Assembly (NCBI RefSeq): GCF_025971955.1
Contig: NZ_JAPDMX010000003.1
Coordinates: 336,678-400,677, forward strand
Direction: 5' to 3'
Source of the DNA: Shewanella subflava
GTDB taxonomy: Bacteria; Pseudomonadota; Gammaproteobacteria; Enterobacterales; Shewanellaceae
Length of the DNA: 64,000 nucleotides
Shown: positions 15,731 to 25,114 of the stretch, one piece after another
Layout of the letters: every line of letters starts with the position of its first letter
Numbering within the stretch: position 1 is the stretch's first letter
Made by a program: the position numbers and the translations under genes
Notes under the pieces: model-generated
What the model was told of the DNA's origin: nothing
The model's input: the letters and a program-made list of their open reading frames with translations, nothing else
The model's database searches: none

Positions 15731-18022
15731 ATGAAAATTACAAATCTCGGTTTCCCTCGCATTGGTCGTCAACGTGAACTTAAATTTGCTTTAGAGAAGT
15801 ATTGGCGTGGTGAAATTAATCAAAGTCAATTAGTTCAAGTTGCCGATGAGCTAAAAAAGTTGCATTGGGATTGGCAATCTCAGGCTGGGGTTGAATTAGT
15901 CCCTGTGGGGGATTTTGCTTATTATGATCATGTGCTTACCCTAAGTGCGACATTAAATGCCATACCTAAGCGTCATCGAGCTTTAGATAGTCAAGGTAAT
16001 GAAAGCCCAATTGATTTGGATACATTATTTCGTGTCGCTCGTGGAAGAGCACCAAGTGGCCAGCATGCCTGCGCAGCTGAAATGACCAAATTTTTTAATA
16101 CCAATTATCACTATCAAGTCCCTGAGCTTAGCCAAGACCAGCAATTTAACATTGCCTACACGCAAATTTTTGATGAGGTGACTCAGGCGCAATCATTTGG
16201 CTATCAAGCTAAGCCGGTATTAATAGGGCCAGTTACTTATTTATATTTATCGAAAACGATCGGTGAATTTGACAAGCTAAGTTTATTGCCGCAATTGCTA
16301 GAAGCATATCAACAGATCCTAACGCGCTTTGCTGAACAGGGTGTTACTTGGGTGCAGTTAGATGAACCGGTTCTAGCTGCAGATTTATCAGGGGATTGGC
16401 AAGAGGCTATACGTCATAGTTATCAGTTTTTGGCACAACATAAACCACAATCAGTAAGCCTATTATTGGCCAGCTACTATGGTTCTATTGCCCATCATCA
16501 TGCTTTGGTTAGTGCGTTGCCGGTTGAGGGACTTCACCTTGATTTAATCAGTGATAAAAACCATCTGGCGTTATTTTTAGCCACATTATCTGCTGATCAA
16601 GTATTGTCGTTAGGGGTGATTAATGGTCGCAATGTGTGGGCGGCAGATGTGGATTTGATAGCTGAACAAATCCAAGCTGTGGCTAGCGATTTAGGGGATA
16701 GGTTATGGATTGCGCCGTCATGTTCATTACTGCATTCTCCGGTAGATTTAGACAGCGAACAGCAATTGATTCCCGAGCTACAGGGGCAGCTAGCGTTTGC
16801 CAAGCAAAAGCTTTTTGAGCTAACGGATTTACACGTTTTATTGAGTCGTGCTGATCTACAGGCTAAACAGTTGATTATTGATCGCTGCCAGTCTCGCCGT
16901 GCAGCGAAAGCCGCTCATGCAGATCAGCAAGTTATTGATCGTGTCGCCAGACTGAAAGCGAACGATTTTGAGCGTAATAGTGAGTTTTCAAGCAGAATAT
17001 TTGCGCAACATCAAAAACTAAAATTACCGTTATTACCTACAACAACTATTGGCTCTTTCCCACAGACACCTGCAATTCGAGGACTCCGCAGCCGTTGGCG
17101 TAAGGGAGAGGTGAGTGATGAACAATATCAAAGCCAACTACAATGGGTGACCAAAGACACTATCGAGCGCCAATTAAAGCTTGGCATTGATGTGTTAGTG
17201 CATGGTGAAGCTGAACGTAATGACATGGTGGAATATTTTGCCGAATATCTGAATGGCGTTGGGTTTACCCAATTCGGTTGGGTACAGAGTTACGGGTCTC
17301 GCTGTGTTAAACCACCATTAATTTATGGCGATGTCAGCCGTCCAAATGCCATGACAGTTGAATGGGCTACCTATGCTCAAAGTTTGACTGAAAAGCCGGT
17401 GAAGGGCATGTTAACTGGGCCTGTGACTATCTTGCATTGGTCGTTCGCCCGTGAAGATATCAGCCGAGAAACGATTGCGAATCAAATCGCATTGGCGATT
17501 CGTGATGAAGTGGTTGATTTAGAGCAAGCAGGTATTGGGATTATTCAAATTGATGAGCCCGCGTTTAGAGAGGGCTTGCCGATAAAACAAACTGAATGGC
17601 AAACATATTTAAACTGGGCAGTGAATGCATTTAAACTCTCCGCTGCAGGTGTTGAAGACCAAACACAAATTCATACCCATATGTGTTACAGCGAGTTTAA
17701 CGACACCATTGAAGCGATAGCGGCCATGGATGCAGATGTGATTACCATCGAAACATCCCGTTCGCATATGGAGCTGTTAAATGCATTTGAAAGTTTCGCT
17801 TATCCAAATGATATTGGGCCAGGGGTGTATGATATTCATTCACCTAACACCCCATCGGTTGAAGAGATAGTGGAGTTAATGACTAAAGCGGCAGCTAAAA
17901 TTCCAGTTAAGCAGTTGTGGGTGAATCCCGATTGCGGCTTAAAAACTCGCACCTGGGATGAAGTTGAACCTGCACTGAGAAATCTTGTTGAAGCGACTAA
18001 AATATTACGTCGTCAGTATTAA
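15731..18022 (+). CDS. metE: Cobalamin-independent methionine synthase MetE
   Basis: 763 residues, full length for MetE. The N-terminal domain starts ITNLGFPRIGRQRELKFALEKYW, and the C-terminal catalytic domain starts near LPTTTIGSFPQT. Zinc ligands are present: H and C in HTHMCYSEF (about residues 650-653), the Glu in DVITIETSRSHMELL, and the late Cys in WVNPDCGLKTR. It transfers the methyl group from 5-methyl-tetrahydropteroyl-triglutamate to homocysteine in the cytoplasm. AGGAAAG precedes the ATG. Regulation is visible: met boxes and MetR half-sites in the leader, and a terminator that runs into the end of queG. No cobalamin riboswitch precedes metE itself. Confidence 0.97.
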   Translation: MKITNLGFPRIGRQRELKFALEKYWRGEINQSQLVQVADELKKLHWDWQSQAGVELVPVGDFAYYDHVLTLSATLNAIPKRHRALDSQGNESPIDLDTLFRVARGRAPSGQHACAAEMTKFFNTNYHYQVPELSQDQQFNIAYTQIFDEVTQAQSFGYQAKPVLIGPVTYLYLSKTIGEFDKLSLLPQLLEAYQQILTRFAEQGVTWVQLDEPVLAADLSGDWQEAIRHSYQFLAQHKPQSVSLLLASYYGSIAHHHALVSALPVEGLHLDLISDKNHLALFLATLSADQVLSLGVINGRNVWAADVDLIAEQIQAVASDLGDRLWIAPSCSLLHSPVDLDSEQQLIPELQGQLAFAKQKLFELTDLHVLLSRADLQAKQLIIDRCQSRRAAKAAHADQQVIDRVARLKANDFERNSEFSSRIFAQHQKLKLPLLPTTTIGSFPQTPAIRGLRSRWRKGEVSDEQYQSQLQWVTKDTIERQLKLGIDVLVHGEAERNDMVEYFAEYLNGVGFTQFGWVQSYGSRCVKPPLIYGDVSRPNAMTVEWATYAQSLTEKPVKGMLTGPVTILHWSFAREDISRETIANQIALAIRDEVVDLEQAGIGIIQIDEPAFREGLPIKQTEWQTYLNWAVNAFKLSAAGVEDQTQIHTHMCYSEFNDTIEAIAAMDADVITIETSRSHMELLNAFESFAYPNDIGPGVYDIHSPNTPSVEEIVELMTKAAAKIPVKQLWVNPDCGLKTRTWDEVEPALRNLVEATKILRRQY

Positions 18023-18144
18023 TATGATCTGATTTTTTGTTTTCAGCCCTAAACCACCTACTTCACTAGGTGGTTATCAGCAATTAGGCTCTGCCTGAAG
18101 TACGTTCAATAGCGGATTAACTCAAGTGATACTTGAGCTTTGCC

Positions 18145-18175
18145 AAAGGCTTACGCATCGCGCGGTAAGCCTTTT
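18145..18175 (+). terminator. metE terminator overlapping the queG stop codon
   Basis: Stem AAAGGCTTA / TAAGCCTTT followed by Ts; the convergent queG stop codon lies inside the stem (18151-18153). A second hairpin without a T run (AACCACCTA / TAGGTGGTT) is at 18052-18075. Confidence 0.7.
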
Positions 18176-19368
18176 TCAATACTGCGAATAACCCGCTGGG
18201 TTTTACGGCTAACAGACTCTATAGGCGAGACGTCTTGCGCCGCGAGTTTGGCTTGCTGTTGCACAATTGCCCATTCAATGTGTTCTAAGACCAACTCCCC
18301 TATGTCGGCTTCAAGTGCTTTTTGTTGTAACGCTTCAATGATATTCACATTGGCGGGGGCATTGCCTAATGCAACGGCAATGTTTCGCAGCCACTGCTTG
18401 TGGCCAATTCGGCGAATAGCACTGCCTTCTGTGAGGCTTAAGAAGGTTTTTTCTGACCATGCAAACAGGCTAAGTAAATCGGGTTGAAGTAATGTTGGCC
18501 GAGTATGAAAATCAGTTTCTTCAGTTAAGGGGGCTTTGGCATTGACCGGGCAAACAAGTTGGCAATCATCACAGCCGTAAATACGATTACCCATTAATGG
18601 GCGAAATTCTTCAGGAATGGTGGTTTGCAGCTCAATGGTTAGATAGGAAATACATCGTCTAGCATCAACGACGTACGGCGCGACGATAGCATCTGTAGGG
18701 CATGACTTAATGCAGGCTACGCAGGTGTTACATCCCTCGGCTATCGGGATATCTGTCGGTAATGGCAGGTTGATTAACAACTCCCCTAAAAAAAACCAAC
18801 TACCCGCGTCAGGATGCAAAACCAAAGAGTGTTTACCGGTCCAGCCTAGTCCAGCTTTTGCGGCAAGTGGGCGCTCTAATATCGGCGCAGAGTCAACAAA
18901 AGGGCGAAAGTCTGTGTCATTAACATCAAGTGCTTTACAGTGAGCATCGATTTTATCACCGAGCTTTTTGAGACGTTGACGCATCAGTTTATGGTAATCC
19001 CGACCGCCAGCGTAACGAGAGATATAGCCTAAATTCGGATCGGTTAAGTTACTGGCAAAGCCCGCATCGGGAGGTAAGTAATCCATGCGAGCACTGATAA
19101 CCCTAATACAACCAGGGTGAAGTTCTGCAGGTCTCGCGCGCATCATACCGTGATTAGCCATGTACGCCATGTCACCGTGATAGCCTTTGTCCAACCAAGT
19201 TTGAAGTTCGCTTTCATGTTCAGAAAGGTCGGCATCGGTAATGCCAATATGTGCAAACCCCAATTCTTTGCCCCATTGCTTAATGTGTTGCGCAAGCTTG
19301 GCAAGTTGGTTTGCGCTCAATGCTGAGTGTGGCATTTTGGGGGCCGAATAGGCTGGCGTGTCAGACAT
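18151..19368 (-). CDS. queG: Epoxyqueuosine reductase QueG
   Basis: 405 residues. The cobalamin-binding catalytic domain (GFAHIGITDADLSEHE... YHGDMAYMANH) is followed by two 4Fe-4S cysteine sets, CNTCVACIKSCP and CDDCQLVCP, and a C-terminal HEAT-like helical region. QueG reduces epoxyqueuosine to queuosine at the wobble base of tRNAs with GUN anticodons. The enzyme needs cobalamin, so it is a B12 consumer placed near btuB, though in a separate unit. The length is slightly above the usual 380 residues because of an N-terminal tail. The start at 19368 is an ATG. Confidence 0.93.
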   Translation of the reverse strand: MSDTPAYSAPKMPHSALSANQLAKLAQHIKQWGKELGFAHIGITDADLSEHESELQTWLDKGYHGDMAYMANHGMMRARPAELHPGCIRVISARMDYLPPDAGFASNLTDPNLGYISRYAGGRDYHKLMRQRLKKLGDKIDAHCKALDVNDTDFRPFVDSAPILERPLAAKAGLGWTGKHSLVLHPDAGSWFFLGELLINLPLPTDIPIAEGCNTCVACIKSCPTDAIVAPYVVDARRCISYLTIELQTTIPEEFRPLMGNRIYGCDDCQLVCPVNAKAPLTEETDFHTRPTLLQPDLLSLFAWSEKTFLSLTEGSAIRRIGHKQWLRNIAVALGNAPANVNIIEALQQKALEADIGELVLEHIEWAIVQQQAKLAAQDVSPIESVSRKTQRVIRSIEKGLPRDA

Positions 19369-19451
19369 GGTTTTGGTTCAGTTTGATTGAGTTTTCCTCT
19401 GATTATACGCTATCTGTAAGTGACTATCGTTATTTTCATTTTGCATCAAAA

Positions 19452-21422
19452 TCAGCCCTCATTATTGGCAGAGGGGCTTTTAACACTTTTAACGCAATTT
19501 CTTCCAGCAGATTTAGCGTTATAAAGTGCGCTATCGGCTTTTAATAACAATGGCGATAATTCTGTTTCATCTTCAAGGCTTGCTACTCCTGCGCTCACGG
19601 TTTGTTCCAAGCTGGGTGCAATATGACTCCAATCATAGTTGGCAATACAATCCACTAAACGCTGAGCGATGTCCATTGCAGTATTATGTGAAATATTGGG
19701 TAGTAGAATTAAGAACTCTTCACCGCCGACACGACCCACAACATCACTTTCACGCATCATTCCCATGGTTAATGATGCCAGTTTCATTAATACTTTATCG
19801 CCAACATCATGACCAAATTTGTCATTCACTTGTTTGAAGTGATCTGCATCAAATAGGATAATCGAAAATGGCTGGCGAGAGAGTGTTGCCTGTTTGATGA
19901 AGTTTTCGCTTAAATTATAAATGGCGCGGCGATTAGAGAGGCGAGTTAACTCATCCGTGAGGGCTAAGTTTTGGTATTTACGTTTACGTTTTAGCTGATT
20001 ATAAGCAAAAACTGACACTATGATTAAAATAATGGCGACCAGAATAATAATGATTATCTGCAAATTTTCGTTTCGTTGCATTATTTGCAATTGCAACTCT
20101 TTATCTGTACTGACTTTTAATAAATTCTCATTTTCATCCAATATTTTATCGGTATTAAATCGGGTTTGCATTTCGGCATTTCGGTCCGTCATAATTTGCT
20201 TGTCTAACCAAAGGTGTATTTCTAAAAAAGCACTTAAACTTTTATAGGCATTTTCAAAATCGCCTTTTGCAAAATAAATTTGACTTTGCAGTTGCAAATT
20301 TTGGCTTTCACCGCGTCGATTGGCACCGCGTTTGAAATCAATAGACGCAATTTGACTATACTCAAGCGCTTTATCTAGCTCATTTTTAGCTAAGTATGCT
20401 TTGGAAAAGTATAAGCTCATAAAGCTATGTTGGCCTTCATACTCCACTGGAATATCAGGTTCAGCTTGCTGTAAAAGCGTTAATGCTTTGTCTATTTCAC
20501 CCTGTTTTATATAGTTGCCAGCAATGTTCACTTTGGTGCTCGCGACAGCATTGTTATCTTTTTGTGAGCGCCAAAATTCAAGCGACTTATAAAAGCGCTC
20601 GGTGGACTCATCTATTCGCCCGAGCTCTTCTAGCGAAAAAGCAATCTGTACATTAACGTTGTCAGCCTCAATTAATAACCCCGAGTCTAGGTAGGTTTGC
20701 TCGAGCTTTATTTGGTATTTTATAGCCGTTTCAGGGTCACCAAATCGTCGATAACTTGTGGCTAAATTATTTAAATTATCATTTGCCCAGTAGGTAATGT
20801 TGAGTTTTTCATAGAGGTGCTGTGCCGTGATCAAATCTTCTAAGGCGGAAGCATAATCACCTTTATAGGATTGGATATCACCACGAATACTGCGCCCATC
20901 AGCAATCAATCTTGGGCTTTCAAGTTGGTATGCGTTACTGATTGCTGTAGATAAGTCTTTAAGTGCGCCATCTATTTGGCCAGCATATTGTTTGTAATAC
21001 CCTAAACACAGCAGTAAGTCGGTATTAATTTCAGACGGATAAGGTTCGGCGTAAATCAGCAGCTGTGCTTCAGCGTACTGAATGGCTTTGGTCAGTTCTT
21101 CTTGAGTGGCTGACGGTTGATTCCAGCAGGTTAAGCGGACTAATAATTTTTGGCGGACATCATCATCATTGGCAATAATACTTTTGTATTCTGCTAATAA
21201 CGCATTTACTTGTTCTTCTGTGTAATCAACGTGCTCAAATTTTTGATAAATCTGGTCTGCACGGGCATTTTCGTAAAATTCAGCCTTTGCATGTTGGGAT
21301 AAAATAGCAGTTACTAGTAATAGCAGGTGAATGCTAAACAAAATACACAGTCGTTTATTCAATATTATTGTCCACTTAATGATTTTTATTTTTATTATTC
21401 GAAAACGATCAATATTATTCAA
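19452..21422 (-). CDS. TPR-repeat, membrane-anchored diguanylate cyclase
   Basis: 656 residues. A signal/anchor helix lies near residues 25-43. A long periplasmic region of tetratricopeptide-like repeats follows (about residues 80-440; for example SRLIADGRSIRGDIQSYKGDYASALEDL-type helical pairs). A second TM helix (about residues 456-475, IIIIILVAIILIIVSVFAY) leads to a C-terminal GGDEF domain. The active motif is GGEEF (566-570), and an inhibitory I-site RESD (557-560) stands five residues before it. It should make c-di-GMP in response to a periplasmic ligand and be product-inhibited. No ATG fits; the frame opens with TTG at 21422. A TTG at 21362 would give a more compact signal peptide (MNKRLCILFSIHLLLL) and is a real alternative. 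Confidence 0.82.
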   Translation of the reverse strand: MNNIDRFRIIKIKIIKWTIILNKRLCILFSIHLLLLVTAILSQHAKAEFYENARADQIYQKFEHVDYTEEQVNALLAEYKSIIANDDDVRQKLLVRLTCWNQPSATQEELTKAIQYAEAQLLIYAEPYPSEINTDLLLCLGYYKQYAGQIDGALKDLSTAISNAYQLESPRLIADGRSIRGDIQSYKGDYASALEDLITAQHLYEKLNITYWANDNLNNLATSYRRFGDPETAIKYQIKLEQTYLDSGLLIEADNVNVQIAFSLEELGRIDESTERFYKSLEFWRSQKDNNAVASTKVNIAGNYIKQGEIDKALTLLQQAEPDIPVEYEGQHSFMSLYFSKAYLAKNELDKALEYSQIASIDFKRGANRRGESQNLQLQSQIYFAKGDFENAYKSLSAFLEIHLWLDKQIMTDRNAEMQTRFNTDKILDENENLLKVSTDKELQLQIMQRNENLQIIIIILVAIILIIVSVFAYNQLKRKRKYQNLALTDELTRLSNRRAIYNLSENFIKQATLSRQPFSIILFDADHFKQVNDKFGHDVGDKVLMKLASLTMGMMRESDVVGRVGGEEFLILLPNISHNTAMDIAQRLVDCIANYDWSHIAPSLEQTVSAGVASLEDETELSPLLLKADSALYNAKSAGRNCVKSVKSPSANNEG

Positions 21423-21621
21423 ACATATTTAATGCTCAATTAACCAATTGTAACTGGTGACCTTTAGTTTAACAAATTTAACATAAACACTACCTTTGCA
21501 GTGCCGCCTACTAGGTATTGGCACCGTCCTGTGGTCTGGAGAAGATAGGTCTGTTTGCAATTTACCGCTTTGGCGCGTATAACGTCGCGATTATCTTACT
21601 TGCACCTAAAAGAATACGGTT

Positions 21622-22161
21622 ATGAATTTTACGATTGTTGTGCGCTTTGTGTTGATGACTTTGTGTTTAGCTTCATTTTCAGGGCAGGCTAAGGGAAACC
21701 TTGAAACGTCGGGTGATGCGCTTCACATCGCTTTGCCTGCTGCAGCACTTGCAGCTGCTTTGACTGTAGAGGATGATTATCAAGGGACATGGCAATTGGT
21801 GAAAGCTGGTGTGTCTAGCCGACTGGTGGTTGAGGCATTAAAGTGGGGCGTTGATAAACAAAGGCCCGATGGCAGTGGTAATGATTCCTTCCCGTCAGGC
21901 CATACTGCGGATAGTTTTGCGGCAGCCACTTTTATTAATCAACGTTATGGTTGGGAATACGGCGTACCATCTTATATTGCCGCATCTTATGTGGCTTACA
22001 CTCGGGTAGCAAGTGATAAACATCACATTGAAGATGTGTTGGCTGGGGCTGCAATTGGTATGCTTGCAGGCTGGTATTTTACCGATCCTTATGAAGATAT
22101 TAGTATTATCCCCCTAGCGAATAATGGCACGTATGGGGTGTTTATTAGCGGGCGTTTTTAA
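21622..22161 (+). CDS. PAP2-family phosphatase
   Basis: 179 residues with a signal peptide (MNFTIVVRFVLMTLCLASFSGQA). The three phosphatase motifs are present: KQRPDGSG, SFPSGHT (catalytic His) and RVASDKHHIEDV. The family dephosphorylates lipid phosphates such as phosphatidic acid or undecaprenyl pyrophosphate at the periplasmic side, but the substrate here is unknown. It is small and has few clear membrane helices, so it may be a periplasmic or loosely anchored member. AAAAGAA precedes the ATG. The next gene starts 18 bases after its stop, so they are probably co-transcribed. Confidence 0.82.
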   Translation: MNFTIVVRFVLMTLCLASFSGQAKGNLETSGDALHIALPAAALAAALTVEDDYQGTWQLVKAGVSSRLVVEALKWGVDKQRPDGSGNDSFPSGHTADSFAAATFINQRYGWEYGVPSYIAASYVAYTRVASDKHHIEDVLAGAAIGMLAGWYFTDPYEDISIIPLANNGTYGVFISGRF

Positions 22162-22179
22162 TTGAAAGAAGGTGTAATC

Positions 22180-22608
22180 ATGGTTGAGCAAACCTATAAA
22201 GAAACGGCAAAAACAGTGTGTTATAACGTAGTAAATAAAGTACTGCCAATGGATCAACTCCCTGATAGTTTAAATGAAGCTTACGAAGGCATGTTTGAAG
22301 AACTGATTGCTGATAAGGCTCAAGCATTTGACCAAGCATGGAACAAACTGCCCGCTAGTGCACAAAAACTGATGACTCAGGCTGAGTTTCATGGTTTTTA
22401 TATTGCCAATGCATGGATGCAACTGAGTCGTGTTGCCCAAGAAATTGCAGATAGCAATGATACTGAAGCAGAAATGAACGACAAAGAATATGATGGCGTA
22501 TTCGGTCGTTTAGCTGAGCAATCATTAAAAGAATGTTTGCGTAAACTGAAAAAAGCCCGCACCGATAGAGTTATGCTTAATAGCTTCAAAAAGGTGATGG
22601 CTGAATAA
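22180..22608 (+). CDS. Small helical protein, possibly DUF3069
   Basis: 142 residues from the ATG at 22180, chosen for the AGAAGGTG before it (a TTG at 22162 directly after the PAP2 stop is less likely). The protein is cytoplasmic, all-helical and charged, with a Trp/Phe-rich middle (FDQAWNKLPASAQKLM.. FHGFYIANAWMQL) and a basic end. It resembles the DUF3069 family of marine gammaproteobacteria, from memory and without certainty. Function unknown. It is probably read through from the PAP2 gene and ends at a strong bidirectional terminator. Confidence 0.65.
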   Translation: MVEQTYKETAKTVCYNVVNKVLPMDQLPDSLNEAYEGMFEELIADKAQAFDQAWNKLPASAQKLMTQAEFHGFYIANAWMQLSRVAQEIADSNDTEAEMNDKEYDGVFGRLAEQSLKECLRKLKKARTDRVMLNSFKKVMAE

Positions 22609-22638
22609 GCGCCTGCTATTGATTCGTTGGTATAAATA

Positions 22639-22670
22639 AAAATCCCAGTCATTAATGGCTGGGATTTTTA
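22639..22670. terminator. Bidirectional terminator between DUF3069-like gene and maeA
   Basis: Stem AAAATCCCAG / CTGGGATTTT; the loop CATTAATG is itself a palindrome. T runs on both strands serve the two convergent genes. Confidence 0.85.
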
Positions 22671-22694
22671 TTTATGGTGATTTAAACATCGACA

Positions 22695-24383
22695 TTAGAA
22701 TGCTGTGCGGCGGTAACGACGATATTCAGGCTGCCAGAAGTTATTATCAATGGCTTGCTGCAATAGTTCATCGGTACAAGGCAAAGCTAAACCTTGCTCA
22801 ATGGCCACTTTGGCCACCGCAAATGCAATGTATTTACTGACTTTATGAATATCTTCTAGTTTAGGTAGTAATGAACCTTCACCCGTTGTCCCCAGTGGTG
22901 AACACTCAGATAAGGCACGGCTAGAGGCCATCAGCATTTCATCTGATACCCGAGTTGCACCGCAAGATAACACGCCCAAACCAATTCCTGGGAAGATGAA
23001 ACTGTTGTTACATTGGGCTATCTCAAATGTTTCACCATTAACCACCACAGGTTCAAATGGACTGCCAGTGGCAACAAGTGCTTGACCCGATGTCCAATGC
23101 AAAATGTCTTTTGGCGTGGCTTCAACTCGGCTGGTTGGGTTTGATAAGGGGAAAACAATCGGACGCGGGCAATGGCTGTGCATTGCTTTAATAATGTCTT
23201 CTGTAAATAGGCCTGGAGCACCTGACACGCCAATTAATACCGTAGGTTTGGCGTTATTGACAACATTTAACAATGATACGTTATCGCTATAATTATCCCA
23301 CTTTTCAACGGTATCTATCTTTTGTGCTAAATTAGTTTGAAAAGGGAGTAGGTTAGGCATGTTGTTGAGCAATAAGCCCCAACGGTCGACCATAAAGACT
23401 TGAGAGCGTGCTTGCTGATCGGAGATACCTTCAGACACCATTTGGGCAATAATCGCTTCGGCAATACCGCAACCTGCGCTACCTGCACCTAAAAATACAA
23501 TGCGTTGTTGGCTTAATTGAGTATTAGCGGCTTTACTGGCGGCCAATAAAGAGCCAACCGTTACGGCTGCAGTGCCTTGAATATCATCGTTAAAACAACA
23601 ATATTGGTCCTTGTATCGCTCAAGCAGTGGCATGGCATTTTTTTGAGCAAAATCTTCAAATTGAATCAATGCATCAGGCCATCTACGACTAACTGCTTGC
23701 ATGAAGGCTTCAACAAACTCTTTATATTCATCACCGCCAATACGTTGATGTCGCCAACCCATATACATAGGGTCTTCGAGTAATTGTGGATTATCGGTGC
23801 CGACATCTAAGGTTACCGCAAGACAATAGGCCGGACTGATCCCACCACAGCTAGTATAAAGTGACAGTTTTCCAATCGGAATACCCATGCCACCAATACC
23901 CTGATCACCTAAGCCTAAAATTCGCTCACCATCAGTGACCACAATCACTTTAACTTTGTGACGGGTTGAGTTATTTAAAATGTCATCGATGCGGTCTTTA
24001 TTAGGATAAGAAATAAATAAGCCACGATTACGACGATAATTTTTTGAAAAGCGTTCACACGCTAAACCAACAGTAGGCGTGTAAATGATAGGCATCATTT
24101 CACTGATGTTATTACGCACCAATGAGTAAAACAGTGTTTCGTTGGTATCTTGAATATTACGTAGATAAATGTGTTTATCTAAGTCATTGGTAAAATTAGT
24201 GAATTGCTGGTATGCGCGGGCGACTTGTTCGTCAATGGTTTCAATTACCCAAGGTAACAAGCCTTCAAGGTTAAACGAAATTCGTTCATCTTCTGTAAAC
24301 GCAGTGCCTTTATTTAGCAATGGAGATTCTAAAATGGCTGGGCCAGCAAAAGGAAGATAGAGGGGGCGTTTAGTATCGTCCAT
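22695..24383 (-). CDS. maeA: NAD-dependent malic enzyme MaeA
   Basis: 562 residues, the standard length. Malic-enzyme signatures are visible: the Tyr-containing [14 protein letters not shown], the divalent-metal and catalytic segment [19 protein letters not shown].. [17 protein letters not shown], and the dinucleotide site [16 protein letters not shown]. It decarboxylates malate to pyruvate, mainly with NAD, in the cytoplasm, so feeding pyruvate when C4 acids are abundant. It lies alone on the minus strand with a 174-base upstream gap. NAD preference is inferred from the subfamily. Confidence 0.94.
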   Translation of the reverse strand: MDDTKRPLYLPFAGPAILESPLLNKGTAFTEDERISFNLEGLLPWVIETIDEQVARAYQQFTNFTNDLDKHIYLRNIQDTNETLFYSLVRNNISEMMPIIYTPTVGLACERFSKNYRRNRGLFISYPNKDRIDDILNNSTRHKVKVIVVTDGERILGLGDQGIGGMGIPIGKLSLYTSCGGISPAYCLAVTLDVGTDNPQLLEDPMYMGWRHQRIGGDEYKEFVEAFMQAVSRRWPDALIQFEDFAQKNAMPLLERYKDQYCCFNDDIQGTAAVTVGSLLAASKAANTQLSQQRIVFLGAGSAGCGIAEAIIAQMVSEGISDQQARSQVFMVDRWGLLLNNMPNLLPFQTNLAQKIDTVEKWDNYSDNVSLLNVVNNAKPTVLIGVSGAPGLFTEDIIKAMHSHCPRPIVFPLSNPTSRVEATPKDILHWTSGQALVATGSPFEPVVVNGETFEIAQCNNSFIFPGIGLGVLSCGATRVSDEMLMASSRALSECSPLGTTGEGSLLPKLEDIHKVSKYIAFAVAKVAIEQGLALPCTDELLQQAIDNNFWQPEYRRYRRTAF

Positions 24384-24517
24384 GGGTAACCTTTATTGTG
24401 AGTTGTTTGATAGGTTCAATAGAAGAGTAGATTAACATGACTCGCATTTGTTGTGGTCTGTTAAGTGATGAATTTCACATTTTTTTGATAGCAGATTGTT
24501 TGAATTTAATTCAAAAG

Positions 24518-24547
24518 ACAAAAATGCACAGCTTAGGCTGTGCATTT
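24518..24547 (-). terminator. Terminator after yehS-like gene
   Basis: Stem AAATGCACAGC / GCTGTGCATTT with a TTAG loop. On the minus strand it is followed by a T-rich stretch, just downstream of the yehS-like stop. Confidence 0.8.
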
Positions 24548-24557
24548 GGGGGGAAAT

Positions 24558-25022
24558 CTATTTACCGCGATGTTTGATTGACAACCCCTTCAGGAAGTTT
24601 CTCAATACTTGATCACCACAAGCTTTGTAGTTTTTATGATCAGGATTACGAAATAGTGCACCTAATTCAGACTTCGACAGGTTGAAATCAGCTAAGGCTA
24701 ACATCGCGAGAATATCTTCTTCACGTAAGGTCAATGCTACGCGTAATTTTTTGAACATGAGGTTATTGGTCAAGTTTTTAACGGGCTTAGGTACCTCAGC
24801 GCCTTCTTGTAAACCACGGTGATGGATGATAAAACCATCTAAAAATTGACACATTAATGTGTCGTTAATGGCTTGATATCCTTCCTCTTCTTCTTTTTTA
24901 AGTATCGCAATCACTTTATCGGTGGCGACCTCGGCATTGGCTTTTGCAAAAATACTGCTGACTTGAGCATTTGACAAGTCGAAGATGAATCGAATACGGC
25001 GAAGAATATCGTTGTTTATCAT
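24558..25022 (-). CDS. yehS: DUF1456 protein (YehS family)
   Basis: 154 residues from the ATG at 25022 (MINNDILRRIRFIFDLSN), which matches the conserved family start and has GAGAG upstream; the longer frame to 25106 is an artefact. It has two copies of the DUF1456 unit: NDILRRIRFIF... EEEGYQ.. FLDGFI in the first half and NLMFKKLRVALTLREEDILAM..DHKNYKACGDQVLRNFLKGL in the second. The family is cytoplasmic with no assigned function. It is preceded by the Nramp-like gene on the same strand with a 92-base gap, which contains no terminator, so they may share a transcript. Confidence 0.85.
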   Translation of the reverse strand: MINNDILRRIRFIFDLSNAQVSSIFAKANAEVATDKVIAILKKEEEEGYQAINDTLMCQFLDGFIIHHRGLQEGAEVPKPVKNLTNNLMFKKLRVALTLREEDILAMLALADFNLSKSELGALFRNPDHKNYKACGDQVLRNFLKGLSIKHRGK

Positions 25023-25114
25023 AGTTCTCTCTGGCGCGGCTGCGCGAGTTATGTGGATGCACTCATTTGCCGTTACAGTATATCGTAATTTACTCAGCTT
25101 GCTCATGTATTATG

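Noticed and set aside
22695..24383. Several 60-70 residue frames on the plus strand inside maeA and other long genes
   Set aside because: They are antisense shadows of real genes without ribosome-binding sites or domains.
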